A DNA stretch of 60,863 bases from Enhydrobacter aerosaccus (GCA_903832005.1 CAIKZO010000061.1:1-60863), one strand, 5' to 3'. Shown: positions 48,768-58,840, counted from the stretch's first letter. Numbers and translations: made by a program. Notes: a model not told the origin generated them from the letters alone.

Positions 48768-49342
<575 letters not shown>

Positions 49343-49412
49343 TATGCAGGGCTGGATGGCCTTCTACCACCGGCATCTTGTCCCGCGCCCGCCGCCCCGG
49401 TAGAACCAAGGC

Positions 49413-50249
49413 ATGATCGCTGCTGCACAATTAATGGCCGGTAAAAAAGGCCTCATCATGGGCGTCGCGAACGAACGCTCGATCGCCTGGGGCATTGCCA
49501 AGGCCTGCCACGAGCAGGGAGCCAAGGTGGCCTTCACCTACCAGGGCGAGGCCCTCGAAAAGCGGCTCCGGCCGCTCGCCAAGTCGATCGGCAGCGAGAT
49601 CGTGGTGCCGTGCGACGTGACCGATGCCGCCAGCATCGATTCCACCTTCGAGACGATCAAGAAGGAATGGGGCGAACTCGACTTCGTTGTCCACGCCATC
49701 GCCTTCTCGAACAAGGAAGAGCTGAAGGGCCGCTACCTCAACACCTCGCCCGAGAATTTCGCGCTCACGATGAACGTGAGCTGTTATTCGCTGACCGCCG
49801 TGGCGCAGCGCGCCGTGCCGCTGATGAAGAAGGGCGGCAGCATCGTCACCCTCACCTATTACGGCGCCGAGCGGGTGATCCCGAACTACAACATCATGGG
49901 CGTGGCGAAGGCCGCGCTCGAGGCCAGCGTGAAATATCTCGCGGCCGACCTCGGCAAGGAGAACATCCGCGTCAACGCGATCTCCGCCGGACCGATCAAG
50001 ACGCTGGCCTTCGCAGGCATCGCCGACGGGCGCTATATACTGAAGTGGAACGAACTCAACTCGCCGCTGAAGCGCAACGTCACCACCGAGGAAGTCGGCA
50101 ACGCCGGCCTCTACCTGCTGTCCGACCTCGGCACCGGCGTGACCGGTGAAGTGATGCACGTCGATGCCGGCTATCATGTCGTCGGCATGATCAATACCTC
50201 GTCCGCGAAGCAGATCGCCGAACTGCTCGGCAACTTCGAAGGCGAGTAG
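49413..50249 (+). CDS. fabI: Enoyl-[acyl-carrier-protein] reductase (NADH)
   Basis: 278 residues. The FabI variant of the SDR fold is recognised by GVANERSIAWGIAKA at the cofactor site, the catalytic pair Y159 and K166 in NYNIMGVAKAALE, the upstream tyrosine in TYYGAER and the C-terminal DAGYHVVGM. It reduces the trans-2-enoyl-ACP double bond in each round of fatty acid elongation and is the target of triclosan-type inhibitors. It starts a likely operon with aroC (30-base gap). The short AAGG just before the first ATG is not ideal; a start at residue 8 (MAGKKG) is possible. Confidence 0.95.
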   Translation: MIAAAQLMAGKKGLIMGVANERSIAWGIAKACHEQGAKVAFTYQGEALEKRLRPLAKSIGSEIVVPCDVTDAASIDSTFETIKKEWGELDFVVHAIAFSNKEELKGRYLNTSPENFALTMNVSCYSLTAVAQRAVPLMKKGGSIVTLTYYGAERVIPNYNIMGVAKAALEASVKYLAADLGKENIRVNAISAGPIKTLAFAGIADGRYILKWNELNSPLKRNVTTEEVGNAGLYLLSDLGTGVTGEVMHVDAGYHVVGMINTSSAKQIAELLGNFEGE

Positions 50250-50279
50250 AGCGGAGGCCGGCGGCGCCGGTCGCACATC

Positions 50280-51362
50280 ATGGCTGGCAGCAGCTTCGGC
50301 ACCCTTTTCCGGTTCACCAGCTGGGGCGAAAGCCACGGGCCTGCGATCGGCTGTGTGGTCGACGGCACGCCGCCGCGCCTTCCCATCACCGAGGCCGAGA
50401 TCCAGGTCTGGATGGACAAGCGCCGTCCCGGCCAGTCGCGCTTCGTGACCCAGCGTCAGGAGCCGGACACGGTGAAGATCCTGTCGGGGGTCTTCGAGGG
50501 CGTGACCACCGGAACGCCGATCGCGTTGCATATCGAGAACGTCGACCAGCGCAGCCGCGACTACGGCGAGATCAAGGATCAGTTCCGGCCCTCGCACGGC
50601 GATTACACCTATCTCTCGAAATACGGCGTGCGCGACTACCGCGGCGGCGGCCGCCAATCGGCGCGCGAGACCGCGGTCCGCGTGGCCGCCGGCGCCATTG
50701 CCCGCAAGGTGCTGGGCGACAGCGTCAAGATCCGCGGCGCCGTGGTCCAACTCGGCACGCAGAAGATCGAGCGCGCCAACTGGGATTGGGACGCCACCGG
50801 CGACAATCCCTTCTGGTGCCCCGACCGCCAGGCCGCGCAAGGCTGGGAAGGCTATCTCGACGACGTGCGCAAGCGCGGCAGCTCGTGCGGCGCGATCATC
50901 GAAGTCGTGGCCTCGGGCGTGCCCGTGGGCCTGGGCGATCCGGTCTATGACAAGCTCGATGCCGACCTCGCCAAGGCGCTGATGAGCATCAACGCGGTGA
51001 AGGGCGTGGAGATCGGCGACGGCTTCGCGACGGCGGCGATGAGTGGCGAGGAGAACGCCGACGAGATGCGCATGCACGACGGCCGGCCCGCTTTCCTCAG
51101 CAACCATGCCGGCGGCATCCTGGCGGGTATCTCGACCGGCCAGGACATCGTCTGTCGTCTTGCCGTGAAGCCCACCAGTTCGATCCTCTCGACCGTGCGC
51201 AGCGTCGACCGTTTCGGCAAGGAAATCGAACTGCGCACCAAGGGCCGCCACGATCCCTGCGTCGGCATCCGCGCCACGCCGGTCGCCGAGGCGATGGTGG
51301 CCTGCGTCCTGGCCGATCACCTGCTGCGCCACCGCGCCCAAAACCCAAGCCAGAGCAACTGA
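50280..51362 (+). CDS. aroC: Chorismate synthase
   Basis: 360 residues. Signatures are complete: [14 protein letters not shown] near the start, [17 protein letters not shown] in the middle and [21 protein letters not shown] towards the end. With reduced FMN it removes phosphate from EPSP to make chorismate, the last common step of the shikimate pathway. The fabI-aroC neighbourhood is common in alphaproteobacteria. The next gene starts 6 bases after its stop. Confidence 0.96.
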   Translation: MAGSSFGTLFRFTSWGESHGPAIGCVVDGTPPRLPITEAEIQVWMDKRRPGQSRFVTQRQEPDTVKILSGVFEGVTTGTPIALHIENVDQRSRDYGEIKDQFRPSHGDYTYLSKYGVRDYRGGGRQSARETAVRVAAGAIARKVLGDSVKIRGAVVQLGTQKIERANWDWDATGDNPFWCPDRQAAQGWEGYLDDVRKRGSSCGAIIEVVASGVPVGLGDPVYDKLDADLAKALMSINAVKGVEIGDGFATAAMSGEENADEMRMHDGRPAFLSNHAGGILAGISTGQDIVCRLAVKPTSSILSTVRSVDRFGKEIELRTKGRHDPCVGIRATPVAEAMVACVLADHLLRHRAQNPSQSN

Positions 51363-51368
51363 GCCGGG

Positions 51369-51905
51369 ATGGCTCCGCCCAAGCCTGTCGAGATCCGCTA
51401 CGGCAAGACGCATAACTTCAGCATGGCGCTGGTCGCCGCCGCCATGGTGGCGACCGCAATCGCCCACTTCCTCGCCCATCCCGAGAATGCACCGACGATT
51501 TCCCTGCAGGATCAGCGCTTCGTGCTGTTCGCCGCGCTGGCGATCGCGATGCTCGCCTTTTCCTGGATCGGCGTGCGCCGCGCGCTGAATCGCGAGCCGC
51601 AAGTCGTGATCGACCGCGACGGCATGATGCTGGGCTTCGGCCGCAACAAGCGCTTCAGTTGGAATGAGATTCAGTGGGTCCGCCTGCGTCGTCTTGCATT
51701 CAGACCGCAATTGCAGGTCGGTCTCGTGCCCGAGGTCTTCATTGCTGCAGACCTGAAGCTTTCGATGATGAACCTCGACGACGGCTTGCGCCCGATCCGC
51801 GGCGTGCCCGCCGCCGTGCTGGTGCGCGACAATGGGCTCGACCAGCGCGCATCGGCGATGCTTGACGCCGTGAAGGCCTTTCGGCCCAATCTCGTGCGAT
51901 CTTAA
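51369..51905 (+). CDS. Two-helix membrane protein with a PH-like domain
   Basis: 178 residues, not recognised as a named protein. Two membrane helices lie at about 18-36 and 52-68. The soluble C-terminal part (about 75-170) reads like a small bacterial PH-type beta-barrel: VVIDRDGMMLGF, FSWNEIQWVRLRR, VFIAADLKLSMM, then a closing helix. It is encoded between aroC (6-base gap) and sppA (15-base gap) and so is probably co-expressed with them. An envelope role is likely, but nothing more specific can be said. Confidence 0.7.
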   Translation: MAPPKPVEIRYGKTHNFSMALVAAAMVATAIAHFLAHPENAPTISLQDQRFVLFAALAIAMLAFSWIGVRRALNREPQVVIDRDGMMLGFGRNKRFSWNEIQWVRLRRLAFRPQLQVGLVPEVFIAADLKLSMMNLDDGLRPIRGVPAAVLVRDNGLDQRASAMLDAVKAFRPNLVRS

Positions 51906-51920
51906 ATCTGGAGAAGCGCC

Positions 51921-53681
51921 ATGCGGCGGTTTGTTGTTGGCGTCCTCGCGACGATCGGCGTCTTCGCCCTGCTGTCGATCGCGGGCGGTGCTGCGTTCCT
52001 CTACACCGGGCCGTTCGCGGCGAAGCCTCTGCCGCGCTCGATGATCCTCTCACTCGACCTGCGCGACGTGCCGCCGGAGACCGTCTCGACCGGCGTGCTG
52101 CGCGGTGGCTTGTGGAATGGCGAACGCGACCTGACCGAGACGCTGCAGGTGCTGTGGCAGGCGGCGGACGATCCTCGCGTCGTCGGCCTCTACGTCGAGA
52201 TCGGCGACGAGTCCGCGGGCGTTGCGCGCGTGCAGGAACTGCGACAGGCGATCGCGCGCTTCCGCGGCAAGGGCAAGTTCACGATCGGCTTCGCCGAATC
52301 GCTGGGCGGCAATGGCGATCATTTTGCCGACTACTATCTCGCCACCGCGCTCGACCAGATCTGGCTGCAGCCGAGCGGCGGCTTCGCCGTTGCCGGCCTC
52401 GCCCTCGAGACGCCGTTCCTGAAGGGTGGCCTCGACAAGCTGGGCGTCCACATGGAGGGCGGCAAGCGCTACGAATACAAGAGTGCGCCGGATACGTTCA
52501 CAGAGACCGGCATGACCGCGCCCGCCCGCGAGAACCTCCAGCAGCTCGTCGACGGCCTGTACACGCAGTTCATCGACGATGTGGCCCGTGATCGCCACCT
52601 CGCCCCGCCCAAGCTGCGCCAGTTGATCGACGCGGCGCCCTTCGATTCCGAACACGCCCATCAGGAAGGGCTGGTCGACCGGGTCGGCTACCGCGCCGAC
52701 GCCATGAACGAAGTCTACCAGCGCGCCGGCTCGACGCAGGACCTCGTGACCTTCGGCGACTACGCCAACGATAAGTCCGCCGCCAAGCCCAAGGGCGACG
52801 TGGTGGCGCTGATCCGGGCCAGCGGCACGATCTCCTCCGATTCGGGCGGCAGCGGCCCCCTCGACGACGATTCGGTGGCGACCTCCGACGACGTGGTCGA
52901 CGCGCTCGATTCGGCGGCCCAGAACAAGGACGTGCACGCGATCGTGTTGCGCATCGATTCGCCCGGCGGCACCTACCCCGCCGCCGACGCCATGGCCGAC
53001 GCCGTCGCCCGTGCCCGCGCCGCCGGCAAGCCTGTCATCGTCTCGATGGGCGACGTCGCGGCCTCGGGCGGCTACCTCGCCGCCGTGCGCGCCGACGTGA
53101 TCGTGGCCAACCCCGGTACTGTCACCGCTTCGATCGGCGTCTTCGGCATGTGGCCGGTGGCCACGGACCTGCTGACCATGCTCAACGTCAAGGTCGAACG
53201 GGTTGGCGCCGGCACCAATGCCGGCATGTATTCGACGTTCCGGACGCCGACGGCCGCGCAGCGCACCGCGATCGGCCGTGAGCTCGACTACGTCTATACC
53301 GACTTCACACGGCAGGTCGCCGACGCGCGGAAGTTCGATGCCGCCAAGATCGACAGCGTGGCGCGCGGCCGCGTCTTCACCGGCACGGATGCCAGGCGCC
53401 TCGGCCTGGTCGACGAGCTGGGCGGCCTGCAGCTCGCCCTCAACATCGCCAAGGCGAAGGCCGGGATCGACGAGGCCAAGCCGATCGAGGTCCGCCACTT
53501 CCCGGCCGCGAACGACCGCTGGCAGCGCCTGCTCGACCGGGCGATGAAGCTCACCGGCCTCGACGCCAAGGGCCCGCAGATCCGGGCGCCCCGCCAGGTG
53601 CGCGAAGCGCTGGCGCGGGTCGGGATCTACAGCCGGCCGGGCACCGTGCGCCTGCCGCCCCTGCCGCCGCTCTGGCGCTGA
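51921..53681 (+). CDS. sppA: Signal peptide peptidase SppA, long (67K) form
   Basis: 586 residues: an N-terminal anchor helix (about 5-28) followed by two tandem peptidase S49 domains. The catalytic dyad is split as in E. coli SppA: general base K187 in YKSAPDTF in the first domain and nucleophile S382 in VAASGGYLAA in the second. The DSPGG loop at 346-350 precedes the nucleophile. It degrades cleaved signal peptides in the inner membrane facing the periplasm. It is the last gene of the fabI-aroC run and converges on the next gene with no gap. Confidence 0.94.
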   Translation: MRRFVVGVLATIGVFALLSIAGGAAFLYTGPFAAKPLPRSMILSLDLRDVPPETVSTGVLRGGLWNGERDLTETLQVLWQAADDPRVVGLYVEIGDESAGVARVQELRQAIARFRGKGKFTIGFAESLGGNGDHFADYYLATALDQIWLQPSGGFAVAGLALETPFLKGGLDKLGVHMEGGKRYEYKSAPDTFTETGMTAPARENLQQLVDGLYTQFIDDVARDRHLAPPKLRQLIDAAPFDSEHAHQEGLVDRVGYRADAMNEVYQRAGSTQDLVTFGDYANDKSAAKPKGDVVALIRASGTISSDSGGSGPLDDDSVATSDDVVDALDSAAQNKDVHAIVLRIDSPGGTYPAADAMADAVARARAAGKPVIVSMGDVAASGGYLAAVRADVIVANPGTVTASIGVFGMWPVATDLLTMLNVKVERVGAGTNAGMYSTFRTPTAAQRTAIGRELDYVYTDFTRQVADARKFDAAKIDSVARGRVFTGTDARRLGLVDELGGLQLALNIAKAKAGIDEAKPIEVRHFPAANDRWQRLLDRAMKLTGLDAKGPQIRAPRQVREALARVGIYSRPGTVRLPPLPPLWR

Positions 53682-54164
53682 TCAGCCCGAAAGCGGAAAG
53701 CTCGCGAGCGTCTCCAGCCGTTCGCCAGCGCGCTTCAGCAGTGCCAATTCCTCGACCCGGCCACGGATCGGCAGGTGCTGGCGCTCGACGATGCGGGCGA
53801 CCTGCTCGGCCTCCAGCGGCGAACGGAACAAGCCGAGCGTGATATGCGGCTCGAACGGCTCGCTGCCCGGCACGGGATTGAGCGCCTCGTAGAGTTCGGT
53901 GAGTTCAGCCGCGCCATCGGACGGCTCGGCATAGAGATGAAGGTCGTGTCGGGCGAGGCGGTCAACCATGAACCAGAACGGCCGACGCCGGATGGCTTCA
54001 AGCGCGCTCCGGAGCTGGGGCTCGCGATCGGGCGCGACGCCGAACACTAAAGTGAAGTGCGGGCCGATCAGGTCCGCTTCCTTCGGGTGATACTGCGCCC
54101 GCAGGCGGCGCAGCGCGGTGTCGTCGGCCTCGGCGAGCCGCGGCCAGGCGACGACGTAGAGCAT
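53682..54164 (-). CDS. 2H phosphoesterase-superfamily protein (2'-5' RNA ligase-like)
   Basis: 160 residues from the ATG at 54164; the same frame extends upstream through the DUF169 gene but is a read-through artefact. The two HxT motifs that define the 2H fold are at 36-38 (HFTLVFG) and 107-109 (HITLGLF). Members act on 2',3'-cyclic or 2'-5' linked RNA ends or small cyclic phosphates. The start lies 2 bases after the DUF169 stop, so the two are linked in one transcript. The substrate is not known. Confidence 0.82.
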   Translation of the reverse strand: MLYVVAWPRLAEADDTALRRLRAQYHPKEADLIGPHFTLVFGVAPDREPQLRSALEAIRRRPFWFMVDRLARHDLHLYAEPSDGAAELTELYEALNPVPGSEPFEPHITLGLFRSPLEAEQVARIVERQHLPIRGRVEELALLKRAGERLETLASFPLSG

Positions 54165-54166
54165 TG

Positions 54167-54994
54167 TCAGCCGTAGCTCTTGGCCATGCCCAGCGCGGGA
54201 TCCATCACGGCGCCATAGGGTGGGAACGGATAGCGCAGGCCGTTCTTGCCGAGATGGCCCATGCCCTCGATCGCGCGCAGGAACTCGTCGGGTGGGCAGG
54301 CCATCAGCAGCTCGTCGTCGGCCACGCCGCCGTAGCGGCGCTCGGCGAAGCACGGCAGCGACAGCGAGGTCTGGCGCGTTGCGAGTGCTCGGCCCCAGGA
54401 GTCGGCGCAGGCGCTTTCGCCAGTGACGGTGAAGTCGTAGCGCTTGTAGCGGTGGTACTGCAGGCCGTTGATGAAATAGATCATCTGGCCGGGCGTACCG
54501 TAGAACAGGCAGATGTCCGGCGGATCGAGGCGGCCCGAACGCAGCGGCGAGACGACCAGCCCGTTGTACTTGCCGTGCGGCACGCGTGGCATCTGCGCCT
54601 GGTGCGCGGCGGCGGCTTCCTTGTTGCCGAACCACACGCCGTTCATGTTGTTGCCCGAGAGATAATCCTCGCCCGGATAGTTTAGGCCGACCACGCCGCC
54701 GCAATTACCGCCGCGCGTATTGTCGACCTCGATGCCGAGGGTAAAGCCGTACCAACGCGACTGCGTCACCATCTGGCACATGGTGAACTTGAAGCCTTCG
54801 GTCGGACGGCGCAGGCCCTGGATCTTCTCCATGTCCTTCGGGTCTTCGTAGAGCTTCATGCCGATCGGCTGGGTGCGGATGCGCAGCAGTTCGATCAGTT
54901 TGGACGAGGCTTCGGCCATCATCTTGCCGTCGATCTTCTCGGGCGGTGTCCACGGCGCGGTCTTGTAGCCGGGCGGCAGGCTCTGCACGTTCAT
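54167..54994 (-). CDS. DUF169-family protein
   Basis: 275 residues without signal peptide or membrane helix. The family pattern is visible: LIELLRIRTQPIGMKL early, MCQMVTQSRWYGFTLG, the glycine- and cysteine-bearing NCGGVVGLNYPGEDYL, and the late VADDELLMACPPDEF and YPFPPYGAVM. DUF169 proteins often occur near methanogen or C1-related redox genes, but their biochemistry is not established. Cysteines in CQM, CGG and CPP could bind a metal or cluster (inference). It begins the minus-strand run towards the 2H gene and is 24 bases after the SDR gene. Confidence 0.8.
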   Translation of the reverse strand: MNVQSLPPGYKTAPWTPPEKIDGKMMAEASSKLIELLRIRTQPIGMKLYEDPKDMEKIQGLRRPTEGFKFTMCQMVTQSRWYGFTLGIEVDNTRGGNCGGVVGLNYPGEDYLSGNNMNGVWFGNKEAAAAHQAQMPRVPHGKYNGLVVSPLRSGRLDPPDICLFYGTPGQMIYFINGLQYHRYKRYDFTVTGESACADSWGRALATRQTSLSLPCFAERRYGGVADDELLMACPPDEFLRAIEGMGHLGKNGLRYPFPPYGAVMDPALGMAKSYG

Positions 54995-55018
54995 GGTTTC
55001 CTCCGTTGCTTAGTGGCC

Positions 55019-55756
55019 TCAGGTGAGGTTCAGCCCACCGTCGGCGATCAGGATCTCTCCTGTAACGTAGTCGCTGGCGCAGAAGCCGGCCACCACGTCG
55101 GCGATGTCCTCGGGCTTCGCGGCACGGCGCATCGGCGACTTGGTGTTCCAGAGCTCGTAGGCGGCTTCCCAGCCGGTCGACATCGGCGTCTCGACGAGGC
55201 CCGGCGCCACGCAGTTCACGCGGATGTCCGGCCCAAGGGTCAGCGCCAACAGGCGCGTCGTGTGGTGCAACGCAGCCTTGGCGGCGGCATAGGGAATCGA
55301 CGCACCCTTGGGCCGGACCGCGGCATGCGTGCCGATGTTGACGATGCAGCCCGGCCGGCCGGTCCTGGCCGACGCGCGCAACGCTGCTTCGGCTTCCGTG
55401 ATCAGCATCCAGGGCGCGATCAGGTTCACGTCCATCATGCGGCGCCAGACGGCGGGCGTTGCCGCCTTCAGGTCCGCGTGCGGGAAGCGCGCCGCCTCGC
55501 CCGCGTTGTTCACCAGCACATCGAGCCGGCCGTGCTTTTGCAAGACCGAGCGCACCAACGCGCCGGCATGCTCGACATCGGAGAGGTCGGCGGCGTGATA
55601 GCTCGCGGCGCCCAACTCTCTTGCCATGGCTTCGCCTTCGGCCGCCGCACGACGTCCGTGCAACGCCACTTGATAGCCGTCCTTCGCGAGTCGGCGCGCG
55701 ATGGCTGCGCCGATTCCCGAGGTCGAGCCGGTGACGAGCGCGACCCGGTCAGACAT
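55019..55756 (-). CDS. Short-chain dehydrogenase/reductase with Thr in place of the catalytic Ser
   Basis: 245 residues. The cofactor loop TGSTSGIGAAIA (9-20), NNAG, and the YAAAK catalytic pair are present, and the C-terminal DYVTGEILIADGG is normal. Thirteen residues before the tyrosine, where SDRs carry the catalytic serine, the sequence NIGTHAAV places a threonine. This is uncommon but may still work as a hydroxyl donor. Arginine-rich start (HGRR) suggests NADP preference. Its start overlaps the alpha/beta hydrolase stop by 8 bases. The substrate is unknown. Confidence 0.82.
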   Translation of the reverse strand: MSDRVALVTGSTSGIGAAIARRLAKDGYQVALHGRRAAAEGEAMARELGAASYHAADLSDVEHAGALVRSVLQKHGRLDVLVNNAGEAARFPHADLKAATPAVWRRMMDVNLIAPWMLITEAEAALRASARTGRPGCIVNIGTHAAVRPKGASIPYAAAKAALHHTTRLLALTLGPDIRVNCVAPGLVETPMSTGWEAAYELWNTKSPMRRAAKPEDIADVVAGFCASDYVTGEILIADGGLNLT

Positions 55757-56537
55757 TGGCCTTCAGTGCCTCCAGCGTCTCGTCCGGCCGCTCGACCATC
55801 ATGAAGTGCCCGCAGTTCGGGATGACGACTGTCTTCGCACCGGCAATCGCGGCGGCCAGCGGCTTGGCCTTGGGCGCCGGTGTCATCAGGTCACCGTCAC
55901 CCAAGATCAGCACCGTCGGACACTTGATCTCGGCTGCACGCACCGGCGCATCCTTGTAGGCGTTGCAGGCGACAAGGTCGGTGTGGATCACGCCGGGCTG
56001 ATTGCCCTGCAGCACAGCCAGCGACTCGCGCCGCAGCCACAGGCCGGGCGAGACCATGCCGCCCTTGTGCAGCGCATTGCCCATACCCCAGAACGTCATC
56101 AGCTCCTGAACCTTGAGCGTGTTAGCCTTCGCGGACTCCAACATCTCCGGATGCACCGGCATCTCGACGGCAACACCGCAGAGCGCGAGCGCCCGTACCT
56201 TGTCGCCATGGCGTGCGGCGCAATCGAGTGCGACGAGCGCGCCCATCGAATGTCCCACGAGGGCAGCGTTCTTGAGGCCCGCCGCGGCGATGAACTTCGC
56301 CGTCCAGTCGGCCATCGCGGGAACGGATGTCAGTGCCGGCCCTTCCGATCGACCGTGCGCGGGAAAGTCGAGCGCCAAAACGCTGCGGCCATGGTGCGCG
56401 AACCAGCGAGTCTGCAGGCGCCACGCCGTGCGATCGAAGCCCGCGCCATGCAGGAACACGACGGCAGGCTTTGCCGGATCGAAGTCGGTGCCGCCGGTGG
56501 TCGCGAAGACTTCGCGGCCGTCTACGGTGAACTTCAT
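55749..56537 (-). CDS. Alpha/beta-fold hydrolase
   Basis: 262 residues from the ATG at 56537, which is 2 bases after the sulfhydrylase gene; a far longer open frame upstream lies inside that gene and is rejected. The oxyanion FLHGAGFD, nucleophile S97 in GHSMG (95-99), acid in ILGDGDLMTP (near 214-216) and histidine H244 in NCGHFMMVERP form the triad. This is the haloperoxidase/epoxide-hydrolase-like esterase branch. Position after metZ-type and before SDR genes gives no firm substrate. Confidence 0.85.
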   Translation of the reverse strand: MKFTVDGREVFATTGGTDFDPAKPAVVFLHGAGFDRTAWRLQTRWFAHHGRSVLALDFPAHGRSEGPALTSVPAMADWTAKFIAAAGLKNAALVGHSMGALVALDCAARHGDKVRALALCGVAVEMPVHPEMLESAKANTLKVQELMTFWGMGNALHKGGMVSPGLWLRRESLAVLQGNQPGVIHTDLVACNAYKDAPVRAAEIKCPTVLILGDGDLMTPAPKAKPLAAAIAGAKTVVIPNCGHFMMVERPDETLEALKANV

Positions 56538-56539
56538 GG

Positions 56540-57835
56540 TCAGGCCTTCTGCGAGGCGCGCAGGGCCTGGCCGAGATCGTCGAGGATATCCTCGGGATCC
56601 TCGAGACCGACCGAGAGCCGGATCATGCCTTCGCCGATGCCGGCGGCCTTGAGCGCGTCGGCATCGAGCTGGGCGTGCGTCGTCGAAGCGGGATGGATCA
56701 CCAGCGACTTGGCATCGCCCACGTTGGCCAGATGCGAGAAGAGTTTCAGTCTCTCGATGAAGCGCCGGCCGGCCTCGCGGCCGCCCTTGATGTCGAAGCT
56801 GAAGATCGAGCCGGTGCCCTTGGGCAGCAGGCGCTTGGCCAGTGCATGGTCGGGATGCTCCGGCAGTTCGGGCGAGGCGATGCTCTCGACAGCGGCGTTG
56901 CCCTTCAGGAAGTCGATCACCTTGCGCGCATTCTCGCCGTGGCGCGCGACCCGCAGCGGCAGGGTCTCGAGGCCCTGCAGCAGGTAGAAGGCCGTCTGCG
57001 GCGTCATGCAGGGGCCGAAGTCGCGCACGCCCTCGCTGCGGGCGCGCATGATGAAGGCGTGCGGGCCGAATTCCTCCGCGAAGTCGATGCCATGGTAGCC
57101 GGCATAGGGTTCGGTGAGCGTCGGGAACTTGCCCGAGGCTTCCCAGTCGAAGCGGCCGCTGTCGACGATCACGCCCCCGATCGCCACGCCGTGGCCGCCG
57201 ATGAACTTGGTCGCCGACTGGAAGACGATGTCGGCGCCCAGGGTCAGCGGCCGGCACAGGATCGGCGAGGCGAAGGTATTGTCGATCATCAGCGGGATAT
57301 GGGCCGCGTGCGCGATAGCGGAAATGGCGGGAATGTCCAGAACCTCGCCGCCGGGATTGCCGATCGTCTCGCCGATCACCAGCCGCGTGTTCTCGCGGAT
57401 GGCTTTGGCGAAGCCGTCATGGTCGCGTGGATGCACAAAGGTCGTCTCGATACCGAAGCGCGGCAGGGTCAGCGCCAGCATGTTGCGCGTGCCGCCGTAG
57501 AGCGACGTCGAGGCGACGATATGACTGCCCGCGCCCATCAGGGTGGCGATGGCGATGTGCAGCGCCGCCTGGCCGCTCGCCACCCCCAGCGCGCCCGAGC
57601 CCTCCTCCAGCGCGGCCACCCGCTCCTCGAACACGGCGACCGTCGGATTGGAGATGCGGCTGTAGATGTGGCCGCCGACCTCGAGGTTGAACAGGCTCGC
57701 GGCATGGTCGACGTCGCGGAACACGAAGGACGTCGTCTGGTAAATCGGCACGGCCCGCGATCCGGTCACGGGATCGGGATGCTGGCCCGCGTGCAGGGCC
57801 AGCGTATCGGGCTTCAGGAATTTGGCGTCGACCAC
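56540..57835 (-). CDS. metY: O-acetylhomoserine (thiol)-lyase / sulfhydrylase
   Basis: 431 residues of the Cys/Met metabolism PLP family. PLP-site features are complete: SRISNPT (59-65), the SGQAA helix near 88, NTFASP (186-191) and Schiff-base lysine K210 in SATKFIGGHG. Length and the central insertion fit O-acetylhomoserine sulfhydrylase (MetY), which makes homocysteine from O-acetylhomoserine and sulfide, better than cystathionine gamma-synthase. AAGGAGAC 5 bases before the ATG supports the start. Only 22 bases separate it from the 3-hydroxybutyrate dehydrogenase gene, so no SAM riboswitch fits in front of it. Confidence 0.9.
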   Translation of the reverse strand: MVDAKFLKPDTLALHAGQHPDPVTGSRAVPIYQTTSFVFRDVDHAASLFNLEVGGHIYSRISNPTVAVFEERVAALEEGSGALGVASGQAALHIAIATLMGAGSHIVASTSLYGGTRNMLALTLPRFGIETTFVHPRDHDGFAKAIRENTRLVIGETIGNPGGEVLDIPAISAIAHAAHIPLMIDNTFASPILCRPLTLGADIVFQSATKFIGGHGVAIGGVIVDSGRFDWEASGKFPTLTEPYAGYHGIDFAEEFGPHAFIMRARSEGVRDFGPCMTPQTAFYLLQGLETLPLRVARHGENARKVIDFLKGNAAVESIASPELPEHPDHALAKRLLPKGTGSIFSFDIKGGREAGRRFIERLKLFSHLANVGDAKSLVIHPASTTHAQLDADALKAAGIGEGMIRLSVGLEDPEDILDDLGQALRASQKA

Positions 57836-57857
57836 GGGGTCTCCTTGCGTGTGCTTC

Positions 57858-58643
57858 TTATTGGGCGGTCCAGCCGCCGTCGGACACGAGCTGCGTGCCC
57901 TGCATGTTGGATGCGGTATCGGAGCACAGGAACAGCGCCAGGCCCGCGATCTGCTCGGTGGTGGTGAACTGCAGCTGCGGCTGCTTCTCGGCCAGCAGGT
58001 TCTTCTTGGCCTGATCGGCCGAAATGCCCTGCTCCTTGGCGCGCGCGTCGATCTGCTTCTGCACCAGCGGCGTCAGCACCCACCCCGGGCAGATCGCATT
58101 GCAGGTGACGCCGGTGTCCGAGCACTCCATGGCGACGACCTTGGTCATGCCGATGATGCCGTGCTTGGCGGCGACGTAGGCGACCTTCTCCTTCGAGGCG
58201 ACCAGCCCGTGAGTGCTGGCGATGTTGATGATACGGCCCCATTTCTTTGCCTTCATGAGCGGCAGCGCTTCGTGGATCGCATGGAAGGCCGAGCTGAGGT
58301 TGATCGCGATGATCGCGTCCCATCTATCGGTCGGGAACTGGTCGACCGGCGCAGTGAACTGGATGCCGGCATTGTTCACGAGGATGTCGACGCTGCCGAA
58401 AGCTTCGTTGGCCTTCGCCACCAGATCGGCAATCTCCGCCGGCTTGCTCATGTCGGCGCCGTTGTACGCGACCTTGATACCGAATTTCGCGGCCATGTCC
58501 TGGCGTTGCTTCTCGATCGCGGCCGCATTGCCAAAGCCGTTCAGCATGATGTTGCAGCCTTCGGCCGCGAGGGCCTCGGCGATCGCCTGGCCGATACCGC
58601 TGGTCGAACCGGTGACGAGGGCGGACTTACCTTTGAGGGACAT
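57858..58643 (-). CDS. bdhA: 3-hydroxybutyrate dehydrogenase
   Basis: 261 residues from the ATG at 58643. The SDR cofactor loop TGSTSGIGQAIAE, NNAGIQ, the serine of IASTHGLVAS and the YVAAKHG pair are in place. The segments NAICPGWVLTPLVQKQI and the C-terminal LVSDGGWTAQ are those of D-3-hydroxybutyrate dehydrogenases. It interconverts 3-hydroxybutyrate and acetoacetate with NAD in polyhydroxybutyrate and ketone-body turnover. It lies between the DUF1192 gene (5-base gap) and metY. Confidence 0.92.
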   Translation of the reverse strand: MSLKGKSALVTGSTSGIGQAIAEALAAEGCNIMLNGFGNAAAIEKQRQDMAAKFGIKVAYNGADMSKPAEIADLVAKANEAFGSVDILVNNAGIQFTAPVDQFPTDRWDAIIAINLSSAFHAIHEALPLMKAKKWGRIINIASTHGLVASKEKVAYVAAKHGIIGMTKVVAMECSDTGVTCNAICPGWVLTPLVQKQIDARAKEQGISADQAKKNLLAEKQPQLQFTTTEQIAGLALFLCSDTASNMQGTQLVSDGGWTAQ

Positions 58644-58648
58644 GGGAC

Positions 58649-58840
58649 TCACTTCTTGAAAAAGGACGCCGCCGCCGACGCGTGGCTCTGTTTGGCTTTC
58701 ATCTTGGCCTCGACTCGCACGATCTCGGCCTGCAGGACGGCGACGTAGTCCTTCAGGTCCTCGATGTTCATATCGTCGAGGTTGAGCGGCTTCGCCTTCT
58801 TGGCGTTGCGCGGGTCGAGATCGTCCAGATCGAAGGCCAT
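58649..58840 (-). CDS. DUF1192-family small protein
   Basis: 63 residues. The start MAFDLDDLDPRN, a middle LNLDDMNIEDLKDYVAVL and a closing coiled-coil-like helix EIVRVEAKMKAK match the short DUF1192 proteins found almost only in alphaproteobacteria. Function is unknown. It precedes bdhA by 5 bases and is divergent from the quinone oxidoreductase gene. Because the family is lineage-restricted, it helps to place the organism. Confidence 0.85.
   Translation of the reverse strand: MAFDLDDLDPRNAKKAKPLNLDDMNIEDLKDYVAVLQAEIVRVEAKMKAKQSHASAAASFFKK

Noticed and set aside
57836..57857. Possible SAM-II riboswitch upstream of metY, as is common in alphaproteobacteria
   Set aside because: Only 22 bases separate metY from bdhA, enough for a ribosome site but not for a riboswitch.
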